In this document: one piece after another, positions 1 to 7,520 of the stretch
How the letters are laid out: each line of letters begins with the position of its first letter
How positions within the stretch are numbered: the stretch's first letter is position 1
Assembly: GCA_903850885.1 (NCBI GenBank)
Contig: CAINMU010000081.1
Coordinates: forward strand, 1 to 41,320
DNA from: an uncultured Opitutia bacterium
Lineage (GTDB): Bacteria; Verrucomicrobiota; Verrucomicrobiia; Opitutales; UBA953
Reading direction: 5' to 3'
Length of the DNA stretch: 41,320 nucleotides
Notes under the pieces: model-generated
What the model was told of the DNA's origin: nothing
Databases searched by the model: none
The model's input: only the letters and a program-made list of their open reading frames with translations
Program-made: the position numbers and the translations under genes

Positions 1-2
1 CG

Positions 3-3000
3 ACTAAGCGCACCTTTTATAACTTCCGCCTGACGCTCGAGTATAAGCTCATAGGCACCGAAGGCTTCGTGAACGCCGGCGTCCAGTTCCGTAGCCTGCG
101 TGCCACCAATCCGCCTAACGAGATGATCGGCTACCAAGCCGATATTGGTCAAGGTCACACGGGTTCGCTTTACGACGAATCTCGCCGTAAGAAATTTCGG
201 GCACGTGCCGGCAGCGGCTTCGGCGGCATCGGTGTCAAGGACGAGTCGGAGATCGCCGACCTCGAGAAGAAGGGCGAATGGAACAAGTATGAAATCCGGG
301 CCGAAGGACCTCGCATCACGATTCGCCTCAATGGCAAGCAGACGCTGGACTACACTGAGACGGATCCTAGTATCGACGACGCGTATGGCCTGATTGGCCT
401 GCAGATCCACGGCAACAACAAGGCGGAGATTCATTACCGGAACATCGTCCTCGACCCGCTGAACGACCTGCCGGTCACAACCAAGGAGACGGTCATGAAC
501 CGCTTCGGTGACGTGAAGTCTGCATGGGTACCTCCAGCATCCTTTAAGGATGGCAAATTCGACCTCGGTCAGGACGAAGTCGTCGTGTTCATCGGTCAGG
601 AGAATTTGGTCCGTGAGGCCAAGTCCGGCGAAATCGAGTCGCGACTCGCCGCAGCCTTCGCCGCCAAGAACCCTGTCTTCCGCTCCATGGCCTGGGAGGC
701 AGATACCGTCCATGAGCAGTGGCGCGATCTGAATTTCGGTCCATGGAAAGGGCAGCTCGAGGCCGCTGGAGCGACGACCTTGATTGTCCAATTCGGTCAA
801 GCGGAAGCGCTCAAGGGGCAGGGTGGATTGGCCAAGTTCAAAGCCGACTATCACAAGCTGCTCGATGACCTCAGTCGCCACACGCCCCGCATCGTGCTGT
901 TATCGCCCGCTGGTTTCATGCCTTCCGGGCGTCTACCGGACCTCACGACTTCTGAACATCGGAAGAATCTGGCTGATTACGCTTCTGCCGTAGCCGAGAT
1001 CGCCCGGCTGCGCGGGCTTCCTTACGTGAACCTGACCGAGGTCACCCAGAATGAACCCTCGACTGACGGACTCCATCTTTCCGCCCATGGTCTGGAGATT
1101 GTCGGCCGCGAGGTCGCATCCGCCTTGGGACTGCCTGCCAAGTCTGAGCCCTCCGAAATAGTCCGGGCGGCTATCGTCGAGAAAAACCGGCTCTGGGCGG
1201 ATTGCTGGCGTCCCGCTAATTGGTCCTTCGTCTATGGAGATCGGATTTCTCAGAACTATGGCAAAGGCTTCGGACCGACGCCGTCCCTGAAGGAGAATTT
1301 CGAAGCGTATAAGCCTTTGGTCGCCGAATGGGATCGGCATATCCTGGCCTTGGCTCGCGGGGAGCAATCGGTCGCGCCTGCGCCGCAAGCCGGTCCCGTC
1401 GTCAGTACGGAGAAGGTCATGACCGCCGCGGAAGAACTCGCGACGTTCAAGGTGGCCGACGGTTTCGAGGTGAATCTCTTTGCCGACGAATCCTTGGGCG
1501 TGGCCAAGCCGACGCAAATGGCGTGGGATGCGAAAGGTCAGCTTTATATCTGCTGCTCGCCGACTTACCCGCAGGCCGTTCCGGGCGTGAAACCGCGGGA
1601 TTACATCCTTCGGCTCGAAGACACGGACGGCGATGGCAAGGCCGACAAAGCGGTGCGTTTCGCCGAAGGCCTGACGATGGTCCAAGGCGTCGAACCTCTG
1701 ACTGACGAAGCTGGCAATATCTCGATCCTCGTTTGCGACTTTGATCGCCTGCTGCTCTTGACGGATAAGGATGGCGACGGCAAAGCCGATGAGACGACCG
1801 TGCTGATGTCCGGATTCGGCGTCGGTGATACGCACCAGTTGCTCAATTCCATCTGCCATGGTCCGGATGGCACCCTTTGGATGAGCCAAGGCTTGCATGC
1901 AATCACGCGGGTCGAGACGCCGTATGGTATCGTGAGCCTGCCGAAGTCCGGCCTGATGCGGTACGATTTCAAGACCCAGCGCCTCCAGCCTTTCTTCCAA
2001 TACGGCAAGGCGGGGCATAACTGTTGGGGGGTCGCGTTTGACGATTTCTTCCAACCCTTCCATAAAAGCGGCGATCGGGTCGCCGGTTATTACAGCTTAC
2101 CTGGCTTGGGCGCGATTGAGACGCCTGATGAATATGCAGGGACGCATTCATTGTTCGATTCGCCGCTGAAATCTAATTCCATTGATATCATCGGAACCAA
2201 GGCGATGCCGGCCGAATTGCAGGGTGCGGCCCTCATCGGGGGCTATTATGGTAACACCCTCGATCTGCATCGTTTCGTCGACGAGGGTTCAGGTTTTAAG
2301 ACCGAGCGCATCGTCAGCCCGATCATCTCCAGCAGCAAGGCCTTCCGTCCCGTGGACGTTTCGGTCGGCCCGGATGGCGCCCTGTATGCCTGCGATTGGT
2401 TTAATGCCGTCATCGGCCACTATCAGGCAAGTTATGCCGATCCGCGCCGCGATCGTTCGCATGGGCGCATCTGGCGTATCACCGCGAAAGGCCTGCCGAC
2501 CGTGAAGCAGCCCGACCTCGGGTCGATGAATGAGAGCGAACTTTTCGCACAGTTGGCTTCGCCTGAACGCTGGACGCGTTACCAAACTCGAAGAATATTA
2601 TTCCATCGCCCGACCGAGAAAGTCGTCGCCGCCGCCGATGCTTTCCTGGCCAAAGACCGTCCGGATGCACAATTCCTCGAAGTCATGGGCGTTTTACAAT
2701 CCCATGCCGCGATCCGTCCCGGTGTGTTGGATTATCTGCAAGGTTCGACGGATTTCCGCATTCGATCCTATGCCGCCCGTGTTGTCGGCGAATGGTCGAC
2801 GCAACTCCCGGACACCCAGTCACGTCTGGCCAAGGCTGTCGCCGATGCGCATCCCCGCGTCCGCTTGGAAGCCGTCGTGGCCCTCAGTCATGTCGGTGGT
2901 CAGCCGTCGTTGCGCACGGCGTTGATGGCTTTAGATCAGCCGACAGATAAATTCTTGGATTACGCCTTACGCCAGACCGTGCGGCATCTTTTGCCGACTG

Positions 3001-3443
3001 CAGGAAAGATCGCGGCTGAATTGCCGGCGCCACAGGCCGCTTATTTGAAGAAAGTTGCCGCATCTGGGCCCGTCGTCGTTTCGCCTGGTCAGGCGATCTA
3101 TGAAGGACTCTGCCTTAACTGTCACCAAGCTGCGGGCCAAGGCCTTGCCGGAGTCTATCCGCCGTTGGCCAAGAGCGAATGGGTCGCAGGCGATGCCCAA
3201 GTCCTCATCCGCATTACCATGCATGGCTTGGCCGGACCGACTAAGGTTCAGGGTAAGGATTACGGCCTCGTCCCGATGCCGCCCATGGGACTCGACGACC
3301 AGCAGTTGGCGGATGTCCTGACTTATGTCCGCAGCGCTTTCGGCAATAAGTCTCACGCTATTAAGGTCGACGAAGTCAAAGCCGTGCGCGAAGAGACTAG
3401 GGCTCGGACAGCTCCGTGGTCGGCGGTGGAGTTAGGGAGGTGA
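3..3443 (+). CDS. DUF1080 / SGNH-like / PVC-type dehydrogenase / HEAT / cytochrome c fusion protein (5' truncated)
   Basis: The frame is open from the window edge, so the true start and any signal peptide lie upstream; 1146 residues are visible. Domains in order (residues counted from position 3): DUF1080-like beta-sandwich (1-155), an SGNH-hydrolase-like domain (about 185-380), a sorbosone/glucose-dehydrogenase-like propeller of the putative membrane-bound dehydrogenase type (about 470-830) with two DxDGDGKAD acidic loops (near 1620 and 1764), HEAT-like repeats (about 842-1010), and a C-terminal c-type haem domain with CLNCH at 3111-3125 and a downstream PMPPMG that could supply the Met ligand. 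SGNH block I reads GQEN instead of GDS (588-605), so the catalytic serine is missing, although DGLH is kept near the domain end. Family knowledge suggests a periplasmic sugar-oxidising protein feeding electrons to haem; the substrate is unknown. It converges on the EamA gene across a palindromic repeat. Confidence 0.85.
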   Translation, partial: TKRTFYNFRLTLEYKLIGTEGFVNAGVQFRSLRATNPPNEMIGYQADIGQGHTGSLYDESRRKKFRARAGSGFGGIGVKDESEIADLEKKGEWNKYEIRAEGPRITIRLNGKQTLDYTETDPSIDDAYGLIGLQIHGNNKAEIHYRNIVLDPLNDLPVTTKETVMNRFGDVKSAWVPPASFKDGKFDLGQDEVVVFIGQENLVREAKSGEIESRLAAAFAAKNPVFRSMAWEADTVHEQWRDLNFGPWKGQLEAAGATTLIVQFGQAEALKGQGGLAKFKADYHKLLDDLSRHTPRIVLLSPAGFMPSGRLPDLTTSEHRKNLADYASAVAEIARLRGLPYVNLTEVTQNEPSTDGLHLSAHGLEIVGREVASALGLPAKSEPSEIVRAAIVEKNRLWADCWRPANWSFVYGDRISQNYGKGFGPTPSLKENFEAYKPLVAEWDRHILALARGEQSVAPAPQAGPVVSTEKVMTAAEELATFKVADGFEVNLFADESLGVAKPTQMAWDAKGQLYICCSPTYPQAVPGVKPRDYILRLEDTDGDGKADKAVRFAEGLTMVQGVEPLTDEAGNISILVCDFDRLLLLTDKDGDGKADETTVLMSGFGVGDTHQLLNSICHGPDGTLWMSQGLHAITRVETPYGIVSLPKSGLMRYDFKTQRLQPFFQYGKAGHNCWGVAFDDFFQPFHKSGDRVAGYYSLPGLGAIETPDEYAGTHSLFDSPLKSNSIDIIGTKAMPAELQGAALIGGYYGNTLDLHRFVDEGSGFKTERIVSPIISSSKAFRPVDVSVGPDGALYACDWFNAVIGHYQASYADPRRDRSHGRIWRITAKGLPTVKQPDLGSMNESELFAQLASPERWTRYQTRRILFHRPTEKVVAAADAFLAKDRPDAQFLEVMGVLQSHAAIRPGVLDYLQGSTDFRIRSYAARVVGEWSTQLPDTQSRLAKAVADAHPRVRLEAVVALSHVGGQPSLRTALMALDQPTDKFLDYALRQTVRHLLPTAGKIAAELPAPQAAYLKKVAASGPVVVSPGQAIYEGLCLNCHQAAGQGLAGVYPPLAKSEWVAGDAQVLIRITMHGLAGPTKVQGKDYGLVPMPPMGLDDQQLADVLTYVRSAFGNKSHAIKVDEVKAVREETRARTAPWSAVELGR

Positions 3444-3450
3444 ACGCAAA

Positions 3451-3481
3451 GGTAGGGACGGCACGTGGTGCTGTCCCTACC
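3451..3481. repeat. Intergenic palindromic repeat, copy 1
   Basis: A 14-bp arm GGTAGGGACGGCAC, a 3-nt loop and the arm GTGCTGTCCCTACC form a hairpin with a single G-T wobble; flanking AA/TT can extend it to 3449-3483. It sits between two convergent genes, where it could act as a transcription barrier in both directions. A nearly identical element lies at 14321-14350, so it is a dispersed repeat and not a one-off terminator. No long T tract follows on either strand. Confidence 0.8.
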
Positions 3482-3482
3482 T

Positions 3483-4370
3483 TCAAACCTTCTGCTTCCT
3501 TGCCAACGATTGTACCCAGGCGACGCCAGTAAGGGTGACTACGCCACCGACCAGGGTCATGGCCGAAGGACGTTCGCCGAGGATCATCCAGCCGAAGAGC
3601 ACCGAGAAGACAGGGATCGCATAGACCGCGCTCATCACGGTCGTGATCGGTAGCTTCACCAGCACCCAGGACCAGATCGTGTAACAAAGAGCGGCGGGGA
3701 CCATGCCGAGGAAAACGAGGTGAATCCAGCCCATGCCTGAGAGACGTCCGGCCGTGCCGATGAGATCTTCGGAGAACGGCAGCAGCCCGAGAGTGCCCAC
3801 CCAGATGGCCCAAGTGGTCACATCAACCGCCGCATAGCGTTGGGTAAGGGCCTTGCTGATCAAGGTCTGCACGGCCGCACAGAAGGCCGCCCCGAGAATC
3901 AGGAACGACCCGAAGTTGAGGGTCAGTCCCGCCTCGGAGCCGGCGGCGGTGAGTACGACTCCGGTCATCGAGATTCCGATGCCGAGCCAGGCGAGCAGGC
4001 CGACGCGTTCACGTCCGGTGAGTACGCCGAGCAGGATGACCAGCACGGGGATGCAGGAGATGAGCATCGAGCCCGTGCCGGCGTTCACGGTGCGTTCACC
4101 GTAGTTGATACCGAGGTTGTAGAGGCAAAAGCCGAAAAGACCAAGCGACGCAACTTTAGGCCAGTCGCCTCGCGCCGGCATGGGGCGTCCGCGATAGAGC
4201 CAGATTGGTAGCATGACCGATGAGGCGATGAGGTAGCGGAGTGCGCCAAGTTGGCCAGCACCGACTTCGGGCAGGACTGCGCGGACGTTCACCCACGACA
4301 TGCCCCAGGCCACGACGTTGAAGAACATCGCGAAGGTGGCCCACCGCCGGGTGGAAGAAGCCTCGCTCAC
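3483..4370 (-). CDS. EamA/DMT-family transporter
   Basis: A 295-residue hydrophobic protein with two EamA repeats and about ten membrane segments, the usual size of the drug/metabolite transporter superfamily. The substrate cannot be read from sequence. The GTG start at 4368-4370 overlaps the stop of the upstream Tm-1-like gene as GTGA, which indicates translational coupling and a shared transcript. As the last gene of the unit with the Tm-1-like and PEP-hydrolase-like proteins, it probably moves the compound they act on or a product. It ends at the palindromic repeat facing the convergent dehydrogenase gene. Confidence 0.88.
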   Translation of the reverse strand: MSEASSTRRWATFAMFFNVVAWGMSWVNVRAVLPEVGAGQLGALRYLIASSVMLPIWLYRGRPMPARGDWPKVASLGLFGFCLYNLGINYGERTVNAGTGSMLISCIPVLVILLGVLTGRERVGLLAWLGIGISMTGVVLTAAGSEAGLTLNFGSFLILGAAFCAAVQTLISKALTQRYAAVDVTTWAIWVGTLGLLPFSEDLIGTAGRLSGMGWIHLVFLGMVPAALCYTIWSWVLVKLPITTVMSAVYAIPVFSVLFGWMILGERPSAMTLVGGVVTLTGVAWVQSLARKQKV

Positions 4371-5572
4371 GAACGACAGCCGATCAGCTCGATCAACTTA
4401 TACGCACACGCCTGGGCGAACTCCTTGTCGTTGATCGCCAAGTCGAATTCCTGCACCGGAACCGTGGCGTTCGCCTTCAGCGACGTGAAAAGCGCCTCAT
4501 CGGCGGCGCTATCGTGGAAAGGTTGACCGGGTGCACTGATCACGGAAATCGCTTTACGCGGAATCATGATAGCGGTGCCAGCACGGTAGCTGTTGGCCTT
4601 GTTCGCGATAATCTCGCCAAGCTGTCGGCATTCGTCGGCCGTCGTGCGCATGAGCGTGATCTGCGGGTTATGAATATAGAAATTACGTCCCTTGAATTTG
4701 GCCGGCACCGAGGCCATCTCGCCGAAGTTGACCATGTCAAGGCAACCAGGGGCGACGACGACGGGCACGTTCGCTTTGGCCGCGGCGTCCATGCGGTCAG
4801 GGCCGGCGTTGAGATTTCCGCCGACCAATTCATCGGCCCATTCGGTCGTCGTGAGGTCGAGTACGCCCGCAACGATACCGCTTTCGATGATTGATTCCAT
4901 GATGCGTCCGCCGGTGCCGGTCGCGGCAAAGACGAGGACTTCATAGCCCGCCGCCTCGAGGACTTTTTTTGCTTCGGTGACGCAGGCAGTGGTGTTGCCA
5001 AATTGGCTGGCGACGATGAGGGGCTTGGCGGTGCCGATTTCCGGCTCAGCGCCGACCATGCCGCAGATGGCACCCGCGGCCCGGGTGAAAATGACGCGCG
5101 AAAGGCGATTGAGCCCGGCGACGTCAGCGATGCTGGGCATCATCGTGATATCTTTCGTGCCGACATAAGCTGCGATATTTCCTGCCGCCAGGGTCGAAAC
5201 CATCAGTTTGGGGAAGCCGAGGGGTAGGGCGCGCATGGCGGCCGTGCCGATGGCGGTGCCGCCTCCGCCTCCGAGGGAAATGATACCGTGGATACGTCCG
5301 TCGGCAGCCAGTTTGGAGACGAGGGCGGGAGCGGCGTGGGTCATTGCGATGACGCAGGCACCGCGATCCTTTTTTGCCATCAGCGAAGCGAGATCGAGGC
5401 CGATGGCGGCCGCGACTTGTTCACGGGTGATGTCGGGGTTGACCGTGGGCGGACCGCCCGTGCCGACGTCAATCAGTAAGGTCTTATGGCCATGCTGGGC
5501 GATGAGTGCCGCCACGAAGGCATGTTCTTCGCCCTTGGAATCAAGCGTGCCGAGAACTGCAATCGTGGCCAT
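4367..5572 (-). CDS. Tm-1-like ATP-binding domain protein (UPF0261)
   Basis: This 401-residue protein matches the UPF0261/Tm-1-like family along its length: an N-terminal GTLDSKGEEHAF segment, a glycine-rich SLGGGGGTAIGT stretch in the first half, and a conserved second half with DLTTTEWADELVGG. The family is known from the N-terminal part of tomato Tm-1, which binds ATP and blocks tomato mosaic virus replication; its bacterial role is not established. It lies 7 bp downstream of the PEP-hydrolase-like TIM-barrel gene, the partner domain that is fused to it in plants, and overlaps the EamA gene. The start is ATG at 5570-5572 with no Shine-Dalgarno motif. Confidence 0.88.
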   Translation of the reverse strand: MATIAVLGTLDSKGEEHAFVAALIAQHGHKTLLIDVGTGGPPTVNPDITREQVAAAIGLDLASLMAKKDRGACVIAMTHAAPALVSKLAADGRIHGIISLGGGGGTAIGTAAMRALPLGFPKLMVSTLAAGNIAAYVGTKDITMMPSIADVAGLNRLSRVIFTRAAGAICGMVGAEPEIGTAKPLIVASQFGNTTACVTEAKKVLEAAGYEVLVFAATGTGGRIMESIIESGIVAGVLDLTTTEWADELVGGNLNAGPDRMDAAAKANVPVVVAPGCLDMVNFGEMASVPAKFKGRNFYIHNPQITLMRTTADECRQLGEIIANKANSYRAGTAIMIPRKAISVISAPGQPFHDSAADEALFTSLKANATVPVQEFDLAINDKEFAQACAYKLIELIGCRS

Positions 5573-5579
5573 GGTCGGT

Positions 5580-6452
5580 TCAGAAGAACATACGCTTCAC
5601 CGGAATCTGCTTAAAGCGTTGGGTTAGATCCGTGAGCGATTGTTCGACGGCCATTCGCTCGAGGCTCGAGGCCCCCACGAAACCATCGGTGTCGGTATGC
5701 TCATTGATATACGCGGCGTCTTCGGGCGTATTGATCGGTCCACCGTGGCTGAGGAAGATGAGGTCTTTGCGGACGGACTTGGCGGCATCAATGATACTTT
5801 GGGTGATCTTCGCCGCTTCAGGCAGGCTCATCGTGGCGTTGGTCACGCCGATGGAGCCGCCGACCGTGGTGCCTACGTGCGCGATGATGACATCGGCGCC
5901 GGATTCGGCCATGGCTTTGGATTCTTCCGGCGAGCCCACGTAGACGATCGTGAACATGTCCATCTTGCGGGCGAGGGCGATGGTTTCGAATTCCTTCTGC
6001 ACGCTCATGCCGGTCTCTTCAAGGACTTGGCGGAATTTGCCGTCGATGATGGTGTGGGTCGGGAAATTATTGATACCGGAGAAGCCCATGTCTTTCACCT
6101 TACCGAGCCAGTGCCACATGCGGCGTCGTGGATCGGTGGCGTGGACGCCACAGATGACGGGGATTTCTTCGACGACTGGGAGGACTTCATATTCGCCAAT
6201 CTCCATCGCGACGGCATTCGCATCACCATAGGCCATCATGCCGGCCGTGGAGCCGTGGCCGGCCATGCGGAAACGGCCGGAGTTATAGACAATGACCAGA
6301 TCGGCGCCGCCGCGTTCGATGAATTTGGCGCTGATGCCAGTGCCGGCGCCGGCCGCGATGATCGGCTGGCCTTTCGACATTGTGTTGCGTAGGCGCTCCA
6401 CGACTTCGAGTCGGGTGTAAGGGTTTCCTTTTCCAGTCCAGGGGTTGGGCAT
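5580..6452 (-). CDS. Phosphoenolpyruvate hydrolase-like TIM-barrel protein
   Basis: A 290-residue protein of the TIM-barrel/PEP-hydrolase-like family (PF09370). Visible conserved stretches are IIAAGAGTGISAKF, VYNSGRFRMAGHGSTAG and YGDANAVAMEIGEYEVLP. The family corresponds to the C-terminal half of plant Tm-1. The reaction is uncertain, and the name reflects similarity to PEP mutase/hydrolase barrels. It is first in a tight three-gene unit (7 bp to the Tm-1-like gene, then the EamA transporter). The N-terminus MPNPWTGKGNPYTR fits the family, so ATG at 6450-6452 is likely correct. An AraC regulator is divergent and is the obvious candidate controller. Confidence 0.88.
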   Translation of the reverse strand: MPNPWTGKGNPYTRLEVVERLRNTMSKGQPIIAAGAGTGISAKFIERGGADLVIVYNSGRFRMAGHGSTAGMMAYGDANAVAMEIGEYEVLPVVEEIPVICGVHATDPRRRMWHWLGKVKDMGFSGINNFPTHTIIDGKFRQVLEETGMSVQKEFETIALARKMDMFTIVYVGSPEESKAMAESGADVIIAHVGTTVGGSIGVTNATMSLPEAAKITQSIIDAAKSVRKDLIFLSHGGPINTPEDAAYINEHTDTDGFVGASSLERMAVEQSLTDLTQRFKQIPVKRMFF

Positions 6453-6613
6453 AGTAGTATGAGAGGGGGGTGAGTGTGGTCAGGGTTGCGCTCGGCAACT
6501 TCAGCGCTTATGCAAGGGGAGTGGCCCGTAAGAGCGATTTAAATCATTACAGCGAGACGCAACTTCGTCATCCTGAAACTGACATCGAGAACCCACGTTC
6601 CCGCAGGAAAATC
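6453..6613. promoter_or_regulatory. Probable divergent control region between the TIM-barrel unit and the araC-type gene
   Basis: About 160 bp if the regulator starts at 6614. It holds a perfect 10-bp AT-rich palindrome, GATTTAAATC, at 6536-6545, unusual against the GC-rich surroundings and a plausible promoter or operator element. The plus frame stays open upstream to a GTG at 6470, so part of this stretch could instead be coding. Confidence 0.4.
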
Positions 6614-7426
6614 GTGGTAGCGGCGGATTATAAGGATGAACGCCCCTGGGTGCTTTCCGGGGTGCGCTGCAAGGAATTAGGGCTCTTTGAAATCGCCCAC
6701 CTTGGCGTCGCCGAGATGCTCGCTCCGTATGAAGTCGTCCGTTCCAATCAGAGCGGTGCCTTCTTTATGGCTTGTCTGTCCGGTCAGGGGCAAATCTGGG
6801 TCGACGGCCGTTGGCGGACCCTCTCGGCGGGCCAAGCTTGCCTGCAGCCAGCCGGCATCCGTAATTCTTTCCGCATCGGTCGAAGTAAGCGCTGGGATTT
6901 TTGCTGGGTGCGTTTCAGCGGAGGCGTTCGTTCCAATACCATCTTCCGGGCCAGCTCACCGGTACTTTCCGACTTTGATGCCGAACCCTTACGAGCCGCC
7001 ATCACCGGACTCATCGCCGAACTCAAGGGCGCCAAAGTATCCCGTCGTAATCACCAGTGGATCGAACTGGCCTATGATTATGTGCGAAGTTTCGCCGGTA
7101 GTTTTCGCGGCGATCCGCGGGTGCAGCGTCTGTGGGATGAGGTTCATGGACGCCTTGATTTCGCCTGGGACACCCAGTCGCTGGCTCGTCAATCCGGATT
7201 AAGCTTCGAACACCTTCGTCGCCTTTGCCTGAAAGAGATCGGCCGCACGCCGATGAATCATCTAACCCATCTACGGATCCAACAGGCGATTCGGGTTATT
7301 AGTGAATCCGACGACAAACTGGCCGTGATTGCCCGCAAGGTTGGTTTCGCGAATGGCAATAGCTTTTCTTCGGCCTTTAAAAAGTTGACCGGCCACGCCC
7401 CGTCCCATTTCAGAGCCGAGGTCTGA
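6614..7426 (+). CDS. AraC-family transcriptional regulator
   Basis: An N-terminal cupin-like sensing domain (SGQGQIWVDGRWRTLSAGQA) is followed by a C-terminal pair of helix-turn-helix motifs: LARQSGLSFEHLRRL and the terminal AVIARKVGFANGNSFSSAFK, the AraC/XylS signature. The frame is open back to GTG 6470 (318 residues), but that start leaves only 17 bp to the divergent TIM-barrel gene. I prefer GTG at 6614, preceded by AGGA at a spacing of 5, which gives 270 residues and frees an AT-rich palindrome as promoter. It likely controls the divergent Tm-1-like unit, possibly also the 1708-residue protein gene that starts 94 bp downstream. The ligand is unknown, though regulators of this type often sense sugars. 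Confidence 0.85.
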   Translation: MVAADYKDERPWVLSGVRCKELGLFEIAHLGVAEMLAPYEVVRSNQSGAFFMACLSGQGQIWVDGRWRTLSAGQACLQPAGIRNSFRIGRSKRWDFCWVRFSGGVRSNTIFRASSPVLSDFDAEPLRAAITGLIAELKGAKVSRRNHQWIELAYDYVRSFAGSFRGDPRVQRLWDEVHGRLDFAWDTQSLARQSGLSFEHLRRLCLKEIGRTPMNHLTHLRIQQAIRVISESDDKLAVIARKVGFANGNSFSSAFKKLTGHAPSHFRAEV

Positions 7427-7520
7427 AATTCGTCCCGAATGTGCATCTGAGAGGGGTCGGGTTGTAGTTCGGGGAGTCGCTAAGTCTTGTAGGTATCGGT
7501 CGGGTTACTTTGATGAGGGT

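Noticed and set aside
933-2063. 376-residue open frame on the minus strand
   Set aside because: It is antisense to the dehydrogenase propeller of the plus-strand fusion, with no recognisable domain; a by-product of GC-rich codon use.
5640-6392. 250-residue plus-strand open frame
   Set aside because: Antisense to the conserved TIM-barrel gene; composition (His/Asp/Gly-rich) is that of a mirrored frame and no family is seen.
7428-7440. ATTCG-TCC-CGAAT hairpin after the AraC gene as terminator
   Set aside because: Only a 5-bp stem and no T tract follows.
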